NCBI GenBank assembly: GCA_017555965.1
Contig: JAFZFH010000048.1
Span: 1 to 64,000, forward strand
Length of the DNA: 64,000 nucleotides
Reading direction: 5' to 3'
Source: Bacteroidales bacterium
GTDB lineage: Bacteria > Bacteroidota > Bacteroidia > Bacteroidales > UBA932
In this document: positions 30,701 to 38,898 of the stretch, in pieces
Layout: every line of letters begins with the position of its first letter
How positions within the stretch are numbered: position 1 is the stretch's first letter
The notes under the pieces: model-generated
Seen by the model: the letters and a program-made list of their open reading frames with translations, nothing else
Database searches by the model: none
What the model was told of the DNA's origin: nothing
Translations under genes and position numbers: made by a program

Positions 30701-33700
30701 AATTCTTTTGCAGCATCAGCGGCTGTGTCATCGGTATATTTGTCCTTTTTCTCCCAATGGTCGGCATTGAACTTGTCGCTACTCTGTTTCGCGACTACCA
30801 TTGTGCCGGCAGAATATTCAACTCCGTTGATAGTATATGCGCTTTCAAGAATCCAGACGTCGTTTATGTGATATTCCACAGGTTTGCTTGTAAAGAACGT
30901 CGCCTTGCCATCTATCTTATCAAACAGGGATTGCGGAATAGGGGTTACTTTCCACTTATATGTCCCACCGGCATATTCATATATTGCGGTGGCTCCAGCT
31001 GGGACGCCGTTGACAATTTCGCTGCCATTGTTCCACCAGATGTCGTGTTCGTGCTCAGCCTTTAGCTCATCTGTGTTCCATGCTGCTGCGGGATCGGTAC
31101 TTTGCACAAAGGTCTCCGCCTTGCTGTCGATAGATTCCTTAATCTTGATGAGGTCGTCGGCATATTCTCCCTTAACGAATTCGTCAATCGCTCCGGCGGC
31201 TTGCGTCTTGGAGTGATATCGCTGGGCTCTATCAAGCAGGAATGCTTCTGCCTGATAATACCTGTTAAAGAATTCTACCATTTCCGTGCGCACGAATCCC
31301 TCAGTAATGTCGTCGCTGTATATCTTTACCTTTGTAAGGTAATTCTTCAAGTCCTCGTACGCTATTGTCAGGTCTTCTTCTCCTGTATGCTGGTACAGGA
31401 TAGCCTGCCCGTCGTAGGTGGCAATCTGTCCGTCGTAGGTTACTTGCACCGTGTCTCCGGTGGTATATCCCAACTTCTTTACAACGCAGAGCGTGTCATA
31501 ATATGAACCCTTTTCGCCGTGAATAGACAAAGATGCCAATCCGTTTATCAGCTCCCACTGGGTGCGGATATGGGATTTCTCGGCAACGTCAAGCATGGTG
31601 TCGTCGTTGATCTTGTCGAGCATTTCCTTCAGCGCTTGGGCGTCTCTTATTGCCTGCTCTGCTGTCTGTTGTGCATGGTCTGCTGCATTCTGTGCAGCAA
31701 CGGCAAGTTCTGCCGCTTCATTGGCTGCGGTTTGGGCGTCATCAGCAACCGCTCTCGCCGCGTCAGCAATAGCATCAAGGATGGCAGTACGCGCGCTGTA
31801 GTAGTCTGTTTGAAGTTGTGCAAGGTTATCTACCGCAGCTTCTCCCTCAGTATCAATGATTGCTTCGAGCTTTGTTTTGTATGCTATATACGCCCCATTG
31901 TAGGATACGTATATAGCGTTTTCGTCTGCGAGTTCATAACGGAACCGCTGGTACTCTACATCCTCATTGTCAGCCATGATAAATGCGAGTTCGTTTTTCA
32001 GTTCGGTCTTCTCGACAGGCGATATGATATTGTCAAGCGCCCATTTTGCAAGCGTGCTGTTAGCATTGTCGGCGGTATCCTGTGCTCCCTTTGCCTTTCT
32101 GTCAGCTTCTTCTGCTGCCGATGTTGCGTCTTCTGCAATCTGATTGACGTCCTGTATGAGTTTGTCAATTTCCGCCAGCTTCGCCTTGTATTCTTCGCTG
32201 CCTACCTTTGTGCTCTGTAGTTCTGTTGCAAGTTTGTTGGCAGCCTCTGCAACCGATGAAACCTGCTCGGCATAAGTTTGCGCGTCGTCGGCTGCGCTTT
32301 GTGCTTGTTCAGCTGCCGTCTGTGCGCTTTCAGCCTTTTGTGCTGCCTGTTCGGCGTCTGCCTTTGCCTGCTCCGCATCTGCCTTCGCCTCGTCGGCTGC
32401 GCTCTGCGCTTTGCCGGCGACATCTCCCGCGGCATCTGCTGCGGTTTGTGCCGCTTCGATTGCTTCATTCAGTTCCTCTTTGGTGGCTGCAATGCGCTCG
32501 TCCACGTCTTCGCTATCTGTATAGCTGTCCTTTTTCTCCCAATGGTCGGCGTTGAACTCGTCGCTGTCCGCCGTAGCAACAACGATTGTTCCCATAGGGT
32601 ACGTATGTTCTCCAAGCTTATATTCAGCTTCAAGAATCCAGATGTCGTTGACGTTGTATTTCGACGGTTTGCTGACAAACACTCTTGCCTTGCCGTCTAT
32701 CTGGTCGAATAGGGACTGAGGAACGGGGGTGACCTCCCAGAAGTATTCACCGTCCTTCGATTGGTAGATTGCCGTAGCTCCTGCTGGAACGCCATTGATT
32801 TCGCTATCGCTGTTGTTCCACCAGATGTCGCTTATATGCGTGTGCCTTGTGTCTTCGTCAGTCCATTCTTCTGACGGGTCTGTCGGCTGAACATGCGTCT
32901 GCGCACTTTGGTCAATCTGCCGTTTTAAGGTCTGTATGTCGTCGAGGTATTCTCCGTTGATGAAGTTTTCGAGGGCATTTTCAGCCTGAGTCATTGAATA
33001 ATACCTCTGCGCACTATCAAATAATTTTGTCTCTTCGCGGTAGTATGAATTGAAGAGCTGCACCATCCGAATGCGGTCAAACTCTTCTGTCGGATCATTG
33101 CTGTATAACTTAACAGCGACGAGGAACTCCCGCAACGCTTCATATGCAAGGTCAATGTCCGACGAGCTGCCACTTGGATATACGACAATCTCTCCGTCAT
33201 AAACAGGAATATCGCCCCCATACGACACTCGCACGGCATTGTCAGAAGCGTCAAGGTAGCCTATTTTCCTCGCGAGCTCTATCGTGTCGTAATATGAGCC
33301 TGTAAGTCCTTTCAGGTTTAACGATGCGGTTCCGTTAATCAGTTCCCATTGAGTGCGCAGATGCGTCTTTTCGGTAACGTCGAGCACGGTGTCGTCGTTG
33401 ATCTTCGATAGCATTTCTTTCAGTGCCTCAGCATCCCGCATAGCCTGATTGGCTACGCCGAGCGCTTCGTTTGCCATCTTGTCGTCGGTGTACTTCGACG
33501 CGAGTATCCAATGATTTATGTCAAATGGGTTTCCGGAGGCTTTTGGCTCAACAGCGCGGAGCACTTCATTTGTGTATAGGGTCTCGTAGTTGGCGTTCAC
33601 CCAAAGGTCGCCAACCTCGTATTCATCTTCGTCCGTCGGCTGACGTGTGAATGTTTTGCGTTTTCCGTCCGCTGTATCTTGCGCCTTTGCTGCAGCAGCA

Positions 33701-34410
33701 AGGGCTGCCGCTGCTGTCTGGTCAATGATTTCTACCCAACAGAACTCACCGTCCACGATTTCCCAACTATACGACCTGTTGTCAAGCTTGTTGGTAAATG
33801 TGTCGTTCAGGTGGGCTTCCTTTTCTTTGAGGGTGGTCCATTCGGATGCCGGCGCGTTCTCTGCGGTAGGTGTATATAGACCGAAGTGCGACGTTATTGT
33901 TCCGTCAAGCTGCGTAAAAATGCCGTTCAGCTCTTCCCGTAGCACTCCGTTTATGTATTGTTCTGCTTCTTCTGCTGCTGTCAGAGCTTTTTCTGACTGT
34001 TCTTTCAGCAGCTCCGCGAGTTTTTTCAGATCGGCGATTGCCGTCTTGGATTCCTCTGCGGTCAGGTTCAGTGATTCGAGCCTCTCGATGATTGCTTTAT
34101 ATTCGGCAAGGGAGGCGAATCCTTTTGAGTCAGCGGCGAATTCTATCTTTCCTCTGATTGTGCCTGCAACATTGAGGTCGTGATGCAGGTTAAGGTCTTC
34201 GTAAATGTCGGTTGTTTCTCGCGGCAGGCTTTCCGAGGGTACAGACGCGAGGTCTTTTGAACTTATCCACTCGTTCTGGAATTTGTCCCAGAACTGTGTA
34301 TATCCTTCAGCTGTACAATAATCTCCTTCCTTGCCGCCTCGCGGATATGCTTTCCACAGGGCGGCAAGATCAAGGAAATTACCTAAGTTATTTAATTTGA
34401 GATACTCCAT
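27793..34410 (-). CDS. Very long fibre-like tail protein with three repeat modules, 2,205 aa
   Basis: N-terminal domain (1-60, GNFLDLAALWKAYPRGGKEG) then long Ala-rich coiled coils (repeats of AADxAQ) alternating with folded modules. One module, ending in EKTHLRTQWELINGTASLNL, recurs three times, near residues 335-480, 935-1080 and 1530-1680. GDLWV-type domains (EVGDLWVNANY, VNDIWILEAEY, INDVWILESAY) recur too. The C-terminus (from 1890) is a beta-rich tip with a short chaperone-like or carbohydrate-binding part. It reads into the DGR lectin, so it probably carries the lectin as a long side or central fibre. Confidence 0.8.
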   Translation of the reverse strand: MEYLKLNNLGNFLDLAALWKAYPRGGKEGDYCTAEGYTQFWDKFQNEWISSKDLASVPSESLPRETTDIYEDLNLHHDLNVAGTIRGKIEFAADSKGFASLAEYKAIIERLESLNLTAEESKTAIADLKKLAELLKEQSEKALTAAEEAEQYINGVLREELNGIFTQLDGTITSHFGLYTPTAENAPASEWTTLKEKEAHLNDTFTNKLDNRSYSWEIVDGEFCWVEIIDQTAAAALAAAAKAQDTADGKRKTFTRQPTDEDEYEVGDLWVNANYETLYTNEVLRAVEPKASGNPFDINHWILASKYTDDKMANEALGVANQAMRDAEALKEMLSKINDDTVLDVTEKTHLRTQWELINGTASLNLKGLTGSYYDTIELARKIGYLDASDNAVRVSYGGDIPVYDGEIVVYPSGSSSDIDLAYEALREFLVAVKLYSNDPTEEFDRIRMVQLFNSYYREETKLFDSAQRYYSMTQAENALENFINGEYLDDIQTLKRQIDQSAQTHVQPTDPSEEWTDEDTRHTHISDIWWNNSDSEINGVPAGATAIYQSKDGEYFWEVTPVPQSLFDQIDGKARVFVSKPSKYNVNDIWILEAEYKLGEHTYPMGTIVVATADSDEFNADHWEKKDSYTDSEDVDERIAATKEELNEAIEAAQTAADAAGDVAGKAQSAADEAKADAEQAKADAEQAAQKAESAQTAAEQAQSAADDAQTYAEQVSSVAEAANKLATELQSTKVGSEEYKAKLAEIDKLIQDVNQIAEDATSAAEEADRKAKGAQDTADNANSTLAKWALDNIISPVEKTELKNELAFIMADNEDVEYQRFRYELADENAIYVSYNGAYIAYKTKLEAIIDTEGEAAVDNLAQLQTDYYSARTAILDAIADAARAVADDAQTAANEAAELAVAAQNAADHAQQTAEQAIRDAQALKEMLDKINDDTMLDVAEKSHIRTQWELINGLASLSIHGEKGSYYDTLCVVKKLGYTTGDTVQVTYDGQIATYDGQAILYQHTGEEDLTIAYEDLKNYLTKVKIYSDDITEGFVRTEMVEFFNRYYQAEAFLLDRAQRYHSKTQAAGAIDEFVKGEYADDLIKIKESIDSKAETFVQSTDPAAAWNTDELKAEHEHDIWWNNGSEIVNGVPAGATAIYEYAGGTYKWKVTPIPQSLFDKIDGKATFFTSKPVEYHINDVWILESAYTINGVEYSAGTMVVAKQSSDKFNADHWEKKDKYTDDTAADAAKELADAAQNAADHAQGTADGAKQDAENAQKAANDAQNAADTAQSTANNAQSAADTAQTTADNALSLANTLQKSAENLQSLYEELEETKVGSDEYNKKVAELVSESSRISGVAEAAKQAAATAQSEAEDAQSDAAAAQQTANEAKSTLASWSADNVISPFEKQGVSDELAFINADKDEIDNRKGAYSISNEDALYATYSAAYTKYKGYLQDLIKNNDAITLQTDFDVVQTEFYDARTEILTAIALAAKQVADLAKEAANAAETLAREAQEAAQEAMAATEQFKVILESINDDTILDVIEKRNIRTQWELINGAQSLNAPSAEGTYSKALALAESLGYMDATGSDVIVTYDGKRVNYGGEVAVYQHKGTDDLDLAYETLREYLRSIRLYSNESFAGFNRQDFALILTAYHVAETALINDAQAYYTEAQKQVALDEAEKALKAAGVSQEILGVTEELLESVDEADCILTVIEKSSLKQIYSVISNLTEVFVYGEDDDTVATDGTGTFHAIFNEALETCQTDKVSSIVSPLCTAFKNLQQYLINVGNIFGNGSTVVTNSFRATLYQKLGLYLSQEEKTRVEISKAYTGAAEQSLADNMAQKLGYSDYAALKALAESERIIIKGGRLNAALIEAKAITAAMIAVDELFAQSITASKMTLTEGCNIGGKVSIANEKILLNTDGSGHLASGAVSWDSDGDGEISGAWLNPIGNTTNALNRTVFISTNITSGSSISVGSYNSANVSSANPIKRLGSVTIISTNTTSPSYIYISGAKIAMPRIAESNKKVSSLMSLYSYLILAPGSSVTFDVYDEYSNSARVLRAKSPLGWFNFNGGIYPCTHEGAQYEDLASIKTYSNAIGTSLKYLSGVTVIDIPEGLVKYMKLKVGGTLSSSYDSSIYFVKTSGEQTNQTLYSSYPVSTLKTETEILYSSTNCKFRDGGSFGFGNHSTGNYTINYSPTLYVKLYDAGSMIAYLEITL

Positions 34411-35072
34411 TACTGCATTAGGCTTGCGCTTACTCCTTTGAGGTGTTCTGCCTGTTGGCTATCTTTCAGTGTCGTCGCCACAAGGGATGCGGCATAATAG
34501 ACGGTTGCGGATTTCAGCTTTTCACAGATGTCGATGTCGCCATTGTTATCTATTGCCGGAAGCGCGATATAACGCGCTTTCTTGATTTTAACGTCGGCTC
34601 CGGAAATACATGAGTAGAACTCCAATGTCAGACCGACAGCCGTATGAACAATAGCCACCACGGGTTTTTCAGGACAGCCTCGTATTCCTGAGTAACGGCT
34701 GGCCTGCAGATAGTATTTAGGATGATTCTCGTTGATGGCCTCTGTAACGGCGCGGCTCCAGTCGCTCATTTGAAAGCAAATGAGGCGCAGAAAATTGCGC
34801 GGCAGGGTAATGCTTCCCTTGCCATATCCTTTCTGTCCGCTGTCCCATGATATGGAATCACCGAAATGGAGCCCTCCGTCAATTCCTCCGTCCAAAAGGT
34901 GGTTGGGGGCTTTGAGGACAACGATACGCGTGGCATCGACAATCTTGCTCTTGATTATTTCGTCAAGGGTAAGCGTGTCGATGTCTCCGGTATCGAGAAG
35001 TTGGGTGCTTACCTTGTTTTGGTCAAGGATAACACGTATTTCCTCCATTAGAGCCGTTACTGCGTACAACAT
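34410..35072 (-). CDS. Hypothetical structural protein, 220 aa
   Basis: Alpha/beta composition with a cluster MEEIRVILDQNKVSTQLLDT, later SISWDSGQKGYGKGSITLPR and DWSRAVTEAINENHPKYYLQ. Sits between the fibre gene and the capsid genes (TAATG overlap with the fibre start), so a head-tail connector or fibre-attachment protein is plausible. No family recognised. Confidence 0.65.
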   Translation of the reverse strand: MLYAVTALMEEIRVILDQNKVSTQLLDTGDIDTLTLDEIIKSKIVDATRIVVLKAPNHLLDGGIDGGLHFGDSISWDSGQKGYGKGSITLPRNFLRLICFQMSDWSRAVTEAINENHPKYYLQASRYSGIRGCPEKPVVAIVHTAVGLTLEFYSCISGADVKIKKARYIALPAIDNNGDIDICEKLKSATVYYAASLVATTLKDSQQAEHLKGVSASLMQ

Positions 35073-35083
35073 ATGCGGGTGAT

Positions 35084-35581
35084 TTAGATGCCTACGAATT
35101 CGACGCCGTTGGCAAGAGCTGCCTCCTTAATGGCTTTCAGACTCCTGAGCTTCGTGCGGCTGTAGCCGAATTTCTCACACAGGTAGTCCTTTGCATCATC
35201 AGGATCAGTCACGTTGACCTGAATGAGGTCTGACGGCGCGTCTGTCGTTTCCGCCTCGTTAGTGTCTTCCTCCTCGCCCTCGGCGTCAGCGTCTTCTGTT
35301 CCTTCGTCGTTGTTGGTCTCATCCCCCTTTTCCGTAGGAGTGTCGTCAACCTTTGTGGCTGTTGGTGCAGACTTCTTAGGCTTCTTATCTTCGATCGTCT
35401 CTCCGAGCTTGAACAGCTCTCCGAATCTGTAATGTCTTTCGATTGCCTTCTGTAGGTCTTCGTCGTCGGTACGGAAAGTACTGCCGCCGCCCGTCTTTGC
35501 GACAAACGAAACACGCCTTGTGTGCCCGTTTACATTGACTACAATGCACGGGATTGAACTGGCTTTGTAAACTTTGGTCAT
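35084..35581 (-). CDS. Head-associated protein with acidic linker, 165 aa
   Basis: I use ATG 35581 (MTKVYKASSIPCIVVNVNGH) instead of the TTG at 35608. N-terminal beta domain (to residue 70), a highly acidic Glu/Asp/Thr linker (75-125), then a C-terminal helical hairpin DAKDYLCEKFGYSRTKLRSL resembling small SAP/HeH-type DNA-binding folds. It follows the MCP; similar proteins occur as head decoration or completion proteins. Function inferred only from position. Confidence 0.65.
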   Translation of the reverse strand: MTKVYKASSIPCIVVNVNGHTRRVSFVAKTGGGSTFRTDDEDLQKAIERHYRFGELFKLGETIEDKKPKKSAPTATKVDDTPTEKGDETNNDEGTEDADAEGEEEDTNEAETTDAPSDLIQVNVTDPDDAKDYLCEKFGYSRTKLRSLKAIKEAALANGVEFVGI

Positions 35582-35609
35582 ATCTATTGAGATTATTTTA
35601 ATTGACAAA

Positions 35610-35633
35610 GGGCGGGCGTTATCCTGCCCGCCC
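35610..35633. terminator. Hairpin after the capsid gene
   Basis: A perfect 8-bp GC-rich stem, GGGCGGGC (35610-35617) and GCCCGCCC (35626-35633), between the MCP stop (35658) and the next gene. It may partly terminate or stabilise the abundant MCP transcript; the downstream genes lack another visible promoter, so readthrough is needed. Confidence 0.7.
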
Positions 35634-35657
35634 AGTTTTTATGATGTCAGAGGAAGG

Positions 35658-37082
35658 TTACGCTGCCTTCTTGGCAAGCTTCATTCTCGCATGTGCGTTT
35701 GCATAGCGCAAGTAGAGACATGCAACCTCCTGAATTACCGCTGCATTGGTGTTACGTACACCAGCCTTCTTAAGGTCGAGGATGTTACGCGACCAGCTTA
35801 CATGAGTCTTCTTTGACAGATACTCTGGATCCATTGCGAATCCGCAGTCGCTCATGCCGTTTGCATCGAAGAGCTCATGATGGATAGTAAGCACTTCGCC
35901 GAAGTCTGTATCCCAGCTCTTGAACTTGAGGTTCCATACCTCAACGGTATCCTTAAGACGGAACTTGTCGCTCTTGATCTTTGAGAAAGCAGAAAGCATG
36001 TCGCTACCACAGAAGAGAATCTTTCTCTTGTTTCCGCCGATACCAGTGCCGACAAAGAGGTCTTTTGTAATATCCACAAGGTTGTCGTCGCTGATAACGG
36101 TACAGCCGGCTGCGTCGTCCCACTCTCCGACCTCGATGTCCTTTCCTGCCATCCACCAGATACCTCCGGTGAACCAAGTAGTCATACCGTCCTTTGAGAC
36201 GTGGTTAATCTTATTCTTTACGCCGAACAGGTATGAGTTCTCCTGCGCAAGTCTCATGTCGTAGATGCCATCCTCTTCGAGGTCAGTGAAGTTCCACTCA
36301 ACTTCCTTGTCTGCGATTCTGTCGAAGAATGACTGCTCTACCTGAATCATGAAGTTCTGGCAATACTGAATCTCGGCAGTAGGGATGTTGTTGAAGCGTC
36401 CTGTCTGTACATCGAGCTCACCGCACGCCTTACCCATACGAACGAGTGTAGTACCCTGTGGGATTGCAGGAAGCCAAATTGGCTGACCGGCAGCGTCGAG
36501 GTGTCCGTTTACGGCATATACGATAGGCATGTTTGTCTCTGTGTCTCTACCGCATACGCAGAGCTGGAGATCAGGGGTCTTGCCGTCGTTTGCATATGCA
36601 ACGCCTTTCTCGTTTGTGATACCCTTGATGCCTACTACACGGATAGTGTCGTCGAGTGTAAACATGTTTGCATCGTCCACAACGAGCTTAACACTTGCTC
36701 CTGCGCTCTGTTTCTCGACGGCAGTTGTTACCGTACTCGCAATAGGGCGAGTGCCGACGCTGTAATACTTGACCTCAAAGCTACCACTTGACTGCGCCTT
36801 TGCATAACGGCTGATCTGATCAACAGGTGTAGCCATAGGGCGAATCTTGGTAATCTTCGCATCCACCTCTTTGGTGTAGAACTCTGGATCACCATCTGCG
36901 CGACCCTGAGTTTCAGTTGCGATACCTCCTGTGCCGTTAGGGTCACCAGCATTTGTCACTCCGGCGTCAGGCATATTGCTCGCGTTTGCCATGATTACAC
37001 CAGAAGACGCGCCCGTCACGAATGTGATGAGCATCAGCATGAAGCTGAGCAGAAAGTTTCCTGCTTTCTTGACTGTTTTCAT
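35658..37082 (-). CDS. Major capsid protein with an N-terminal hydrophobic helix
   Basis: 474 aa from ATG 37082 (MKTVKKAGNFLLSFMLMLIT); an in-frame extension to 37160 is not favoured because it runs into the scaffold gene. HK97-fold MCP by size, by location after the scaffold gene, and by features of the SU10-like/DUF5309-like capsid group: an N-arm, EIQYCQNFMIQVEQSFFDRI, IGGNKRKILFCGSDMLSAFS, then FGEVLTIHHELFDANGM. Unusually, residues 8-31 are hydrophobic and end in small residues (TGASSG), like a signal anchor. Expected to build the head shell. Confidence 0.8.
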   Translation of the reverse strand: MKTVKKAGNFLLSFMLMLITFVTGASSGVIMANASNMPDAGVTNAGDPNGTGGIATETQGRADGDPEFYTKEVDAKITKIRPMATPVDQISRYAKAQSSGSFEVKYYSVGTRPIASTVTTAVEKQSAGASVKLVVDDANMFTLDDTIRVVGIKGITNEKGVAYANDGKTPDLQLCVCGRDTETNMPIVYAVNGHLDAAGQPIWLPAIPQGTTLVRMGKACGELDVQTGRFNNIPTAEIQYCQNFMIQVEQSFFDRIADKEVEWNFTDLEEDGIYDMRLAQENSYLFGVKNKINHVSKDGMTTWFTGGIWWMAGKDIEVGEWDDAAGCTVISDDNLVDITKDLFVGTGIGGNKRKILFCGSDMLSAFSKIKSDKFRLKDTVEVWNLKFKSWDTDFGEVLTIHHELFDANGMSDCGFAMDPEYLSKKTHVSWSRNILDLKKAGVRNTNAAVIQEVACLYLRYANAHARMKLAKKAA

Positions 37083-37120
37083 GTCTTTGTGTGTTTTTAG
37101 AAAGTTGAACTTAAAGTTGA

Positions 37121-37906
37121 TTATTGAATTTTTGTACGTTTCTCGTTTCCGCGTTCCCAAATGTTGCCCCCGCTTGCGCGGTCGATTGCTCCGAGGTTGC
37201 GGACTGGCCTTGTCTTGCCGTCATTGTTCTTGCCGTCAAGTCTCGCGGTTCCGTCGCCGCTCTTCTTCTTGCGAAGCGTCGCCTCGACCTTTGTGTTCTT
37301 GCCCTTGACCTCTCCCTCGTAGTTAGCCTGCTCAACATCGGCATCGTGATTGATCGCCTTAAGCGCCATTTCAAAGCTTTCAGGGGCGAAGATACCGAGC
37401 ACTCCATTTTTCATGATCTCGACGAGGAATAACATTACCTCATCACCCTCTTCGTCAGAAAGTCCGTGCTCGCTCTGGAACTTCTCAAGCGCCTCCATGG
37501 AAACGACCATGTTCTTTTTGTATTCTTCTTCAAGCTCCTTGGCTTTTGATACCCTGTCGAGGTATTCTTTATTGGCTGCGGAAATCTCGTCGAGTTTTTC
37601 AGGGTCATCAATGATATCCTTGATGTCGGTTCCGAACTGCCTGATAAGCTCAACAAGAGGGTCTGCGCCATTTCTCCAATTCTGGAAGAATGCGGCACTC
37701 CTGTAATCGCTTGTAAACATGTCAGAGAAAGCAGCTTCGCGCTGTTTCATCTCTTCCGTGCTCTTATCGTAAGCGTCGAAATCATCGTGAATCTGACCGT
37801 AAATCGCTTCGTCGTCCTCGAAGTTTCCTTCGGGATGCTTGGCTCTCAATCTTTCGAGCATCAAGTCTCTTTTAGATTTAGTAGTCTGTGTTTCAGGCTT
37901 TTCCAT
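37121..37906 (-). CDS. Capsid scaffolding protein
   Basis: 261 aa. Directly upstream of the MCP gene. Highly charged and helical with coiled-coil stretches (KAKELEEEYKKNMVVSMEAL) and a basic C-terminus (KGKNTKVEATLRKKKSG), the normal composition for scaffolds, whose basic tail binds the capsid inner face. N-terminal MEKPETQTTKSKRDLMLERL. First gene behind the late promoter at 37940-37982. Confidence 0.75.
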   Translation of the reverse strand: MEKPETQTTKSKRDLMLERLRAKHPEGNFEDDEAIYGQIHDDFDAYDKSTEEMKQREAAFSDMFTSDYRSAAFFQNWRNGADPLVELIRQFGTDIKDIIDDPEKLDEISAANKEYLDRVSKAKELEEEYKKNMVVSMEALEKFQSEHGLSDEEGDEVMLFLVEIMKNGVLGIFAPESFEMALKAINHDADVEQANYEGEVKGKNTKVEATLRKKKSGDGTARLDGKNNDGKTRPVRNLGAIDRASGGNIWERGNEKRTKIQ

Positions 37907-37939
37907 TGTCTTACATGTTTATGAAATTTCTTATACAGA

Positions 37940-37982
37940 CAAATATAATCGGCTCAAATCGGCTGGTTCTTTTATTTATTAA
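37940..37982 (-). promoter_or_regulatory. Phage late promoter (family member C)
   Basis: Minus strand: TTAATAAATAAAA (37970-37982), 22 nt, TATATTTG (37940-37947). Expected start near 37933, leaving about 25 nt before the scaffold ATG at 37906. Drives the capsid and probably the fibre/DGR/lysis genes. Confidence 0.68.
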
Positions 37983-38023
37983 CCAGCGTGTTTCTAAATT
38001 TGAATAAGCAGAGAGCTGTATAA

Positions 38024-38461
38024 ATGAAGAATGTCGGAGCTATATTTGAGTATGAAGATGAGCGCAATAGAGACTTAATGCGCGCCTACAAGGAGCAACT
38101 GTCTTCGCGCGAAAATAAAGATCTGCAGGACGTTCTCAGTAAGGTAGTCAATATGCCCTCTAAACGATTTTGGGTCAGCGAGGAAAGGGCTGCTATCGTT
38201 ATTTCGGAAATGATACGCGGAAGGGGATTGAATTGCAAGAGGAACGAAAAGATAGAAATGTATAAAGAAATCTACAGGCGCGTCGTGGCTTTACGAGAAG
38301 ATCATCCGGATATGTCTGTATATGACCTTACTTTTATGGTGGTAACAGGACCAGCTCCGAAATTTTATCTCACCCCCGGCTCTGCAAAGGTTATTATCCA
38401 TAAAGTAAAGAAGCAATGGTACGAAGAAAGGAAGCGAAAATTACGGCACTGCTTGTGGTAG
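38024..38461 (+). CDS. Candidate small terminase, 145 aa
   Basis: Helical protein: MKNVGAIFEYEDERNRDLMR, then KRFWVSEERAAIVISEMIRG and YKEIYRRVVALREDHPDMSV. The helix-turn-helix-like middle and its place two genes before the large terminase fit a small terminase subunit that recognises phage DNA. It is transcribed away from the capsid operon. The family is not definite; an alternative candidate is the protein at 62866. Confidence 0.55.
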   Translation: MKNVGAIFEYEDERNRDLMRAYKEQLSSRENKDLQDVLSKVVNMPSKRFWVSEERAAIVISEMIRGRGLNCKRNEKIEMYKEIYRRVVALREDHPDMSVYDLTFMVVTGPAPKFYLTPGSAKVIIHKVKKQWYEERKRKLRHCLW

Positions 38462-38898
38462 GAGTCACGCTTGTGCTCTGCTTCCTCAACGTTCCGTTTT
38501 CAGAAGTTGGAATAATGAAAGGTTGTGCCTTTGCGTCTCGCTTGGTATATCACTTCTTTCACGCTTCGCTGCTCCATTGGTTTGCCAATGCGTGGTGTCT
38601 GTTATCTTTGTTTTTTATATATAATATGTCCTTGAGAGAGTTGACGACGGCGTTTGTTGCGTCGTCTCTCGTTCCTCTATCCATACTGCCTGAGCTTCCT
38701 ACGGTAGGACTGTCTGGTATATGCTTCTTCCTCATGGGCAGGATTGCGTTGTCTGTAAGAAGAAAGCTATATTATCAGGCGTGGCTTGCGGTTTATCTTG
38801 CATTGGGATTCCTGTTCCCTAATTCTAATGGATGGCTGCATCTATATTGCTACTTGATCGGCTTGTTTATCGGTTTCTTAAATATGCCGTTGCGATGA
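38416..38898 (+). CDS. Rhomboid-family intramembrane serine protease
   Basis: 160 aa, six membrane helices, the minimal bacterial rhomboid core. Catalytic Ser100 in GLSG (VGLSGICFFLMGRIAL), catalytic His142 (WLHLYCYLIGLFIGF), and the oxyanion HxxxN at His54-Asn58 (HASLLHWFANAWCLLSL), all in the right order and spacing, close to GlpG. The enzyme cuts within or near membrane helices at small residues. It overlaps the gene before by 46 nt and ATGA-couples to the large terminase. A rhomboid in a packaging cassette is very unusual; the neighbouring MCP has a candidate substrate helix. Confidence 0.88.
   Translation: MVRRKEAKITALLVVGVTLVLCFLNVPFSEVGIMKGCAFASRLVYHFFHASLLHWFANAWCLLSLFFIYNMSLRELTTAFVASSLVPLSILPELPTVGLSGICFFLMGRIALSVRRKLYYQAWLAVYLALGFLFPNSNGWLHLYCYLIGLFIGFLNMPLR

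Noticed and set aside
31840-32712. Long plus-strand frames opposite the fibre gene
   Set aside because: They are Leu/Cys/Ser-rich mirror frames caused by the Ala/Gln coiled-coil codons of the fibre.
35582-35608. TTG start of the acidic head protein
   Set aside because: It abuts a terminator stem, and an ATG 27 nt later begins the recognisable beta domain.
37083-37160. Capsid start at 37160
   Set aside because: The extension overlaps the scaffold gene and adds residues with no capsid character; ATG 37082 is in the intergenic gap.
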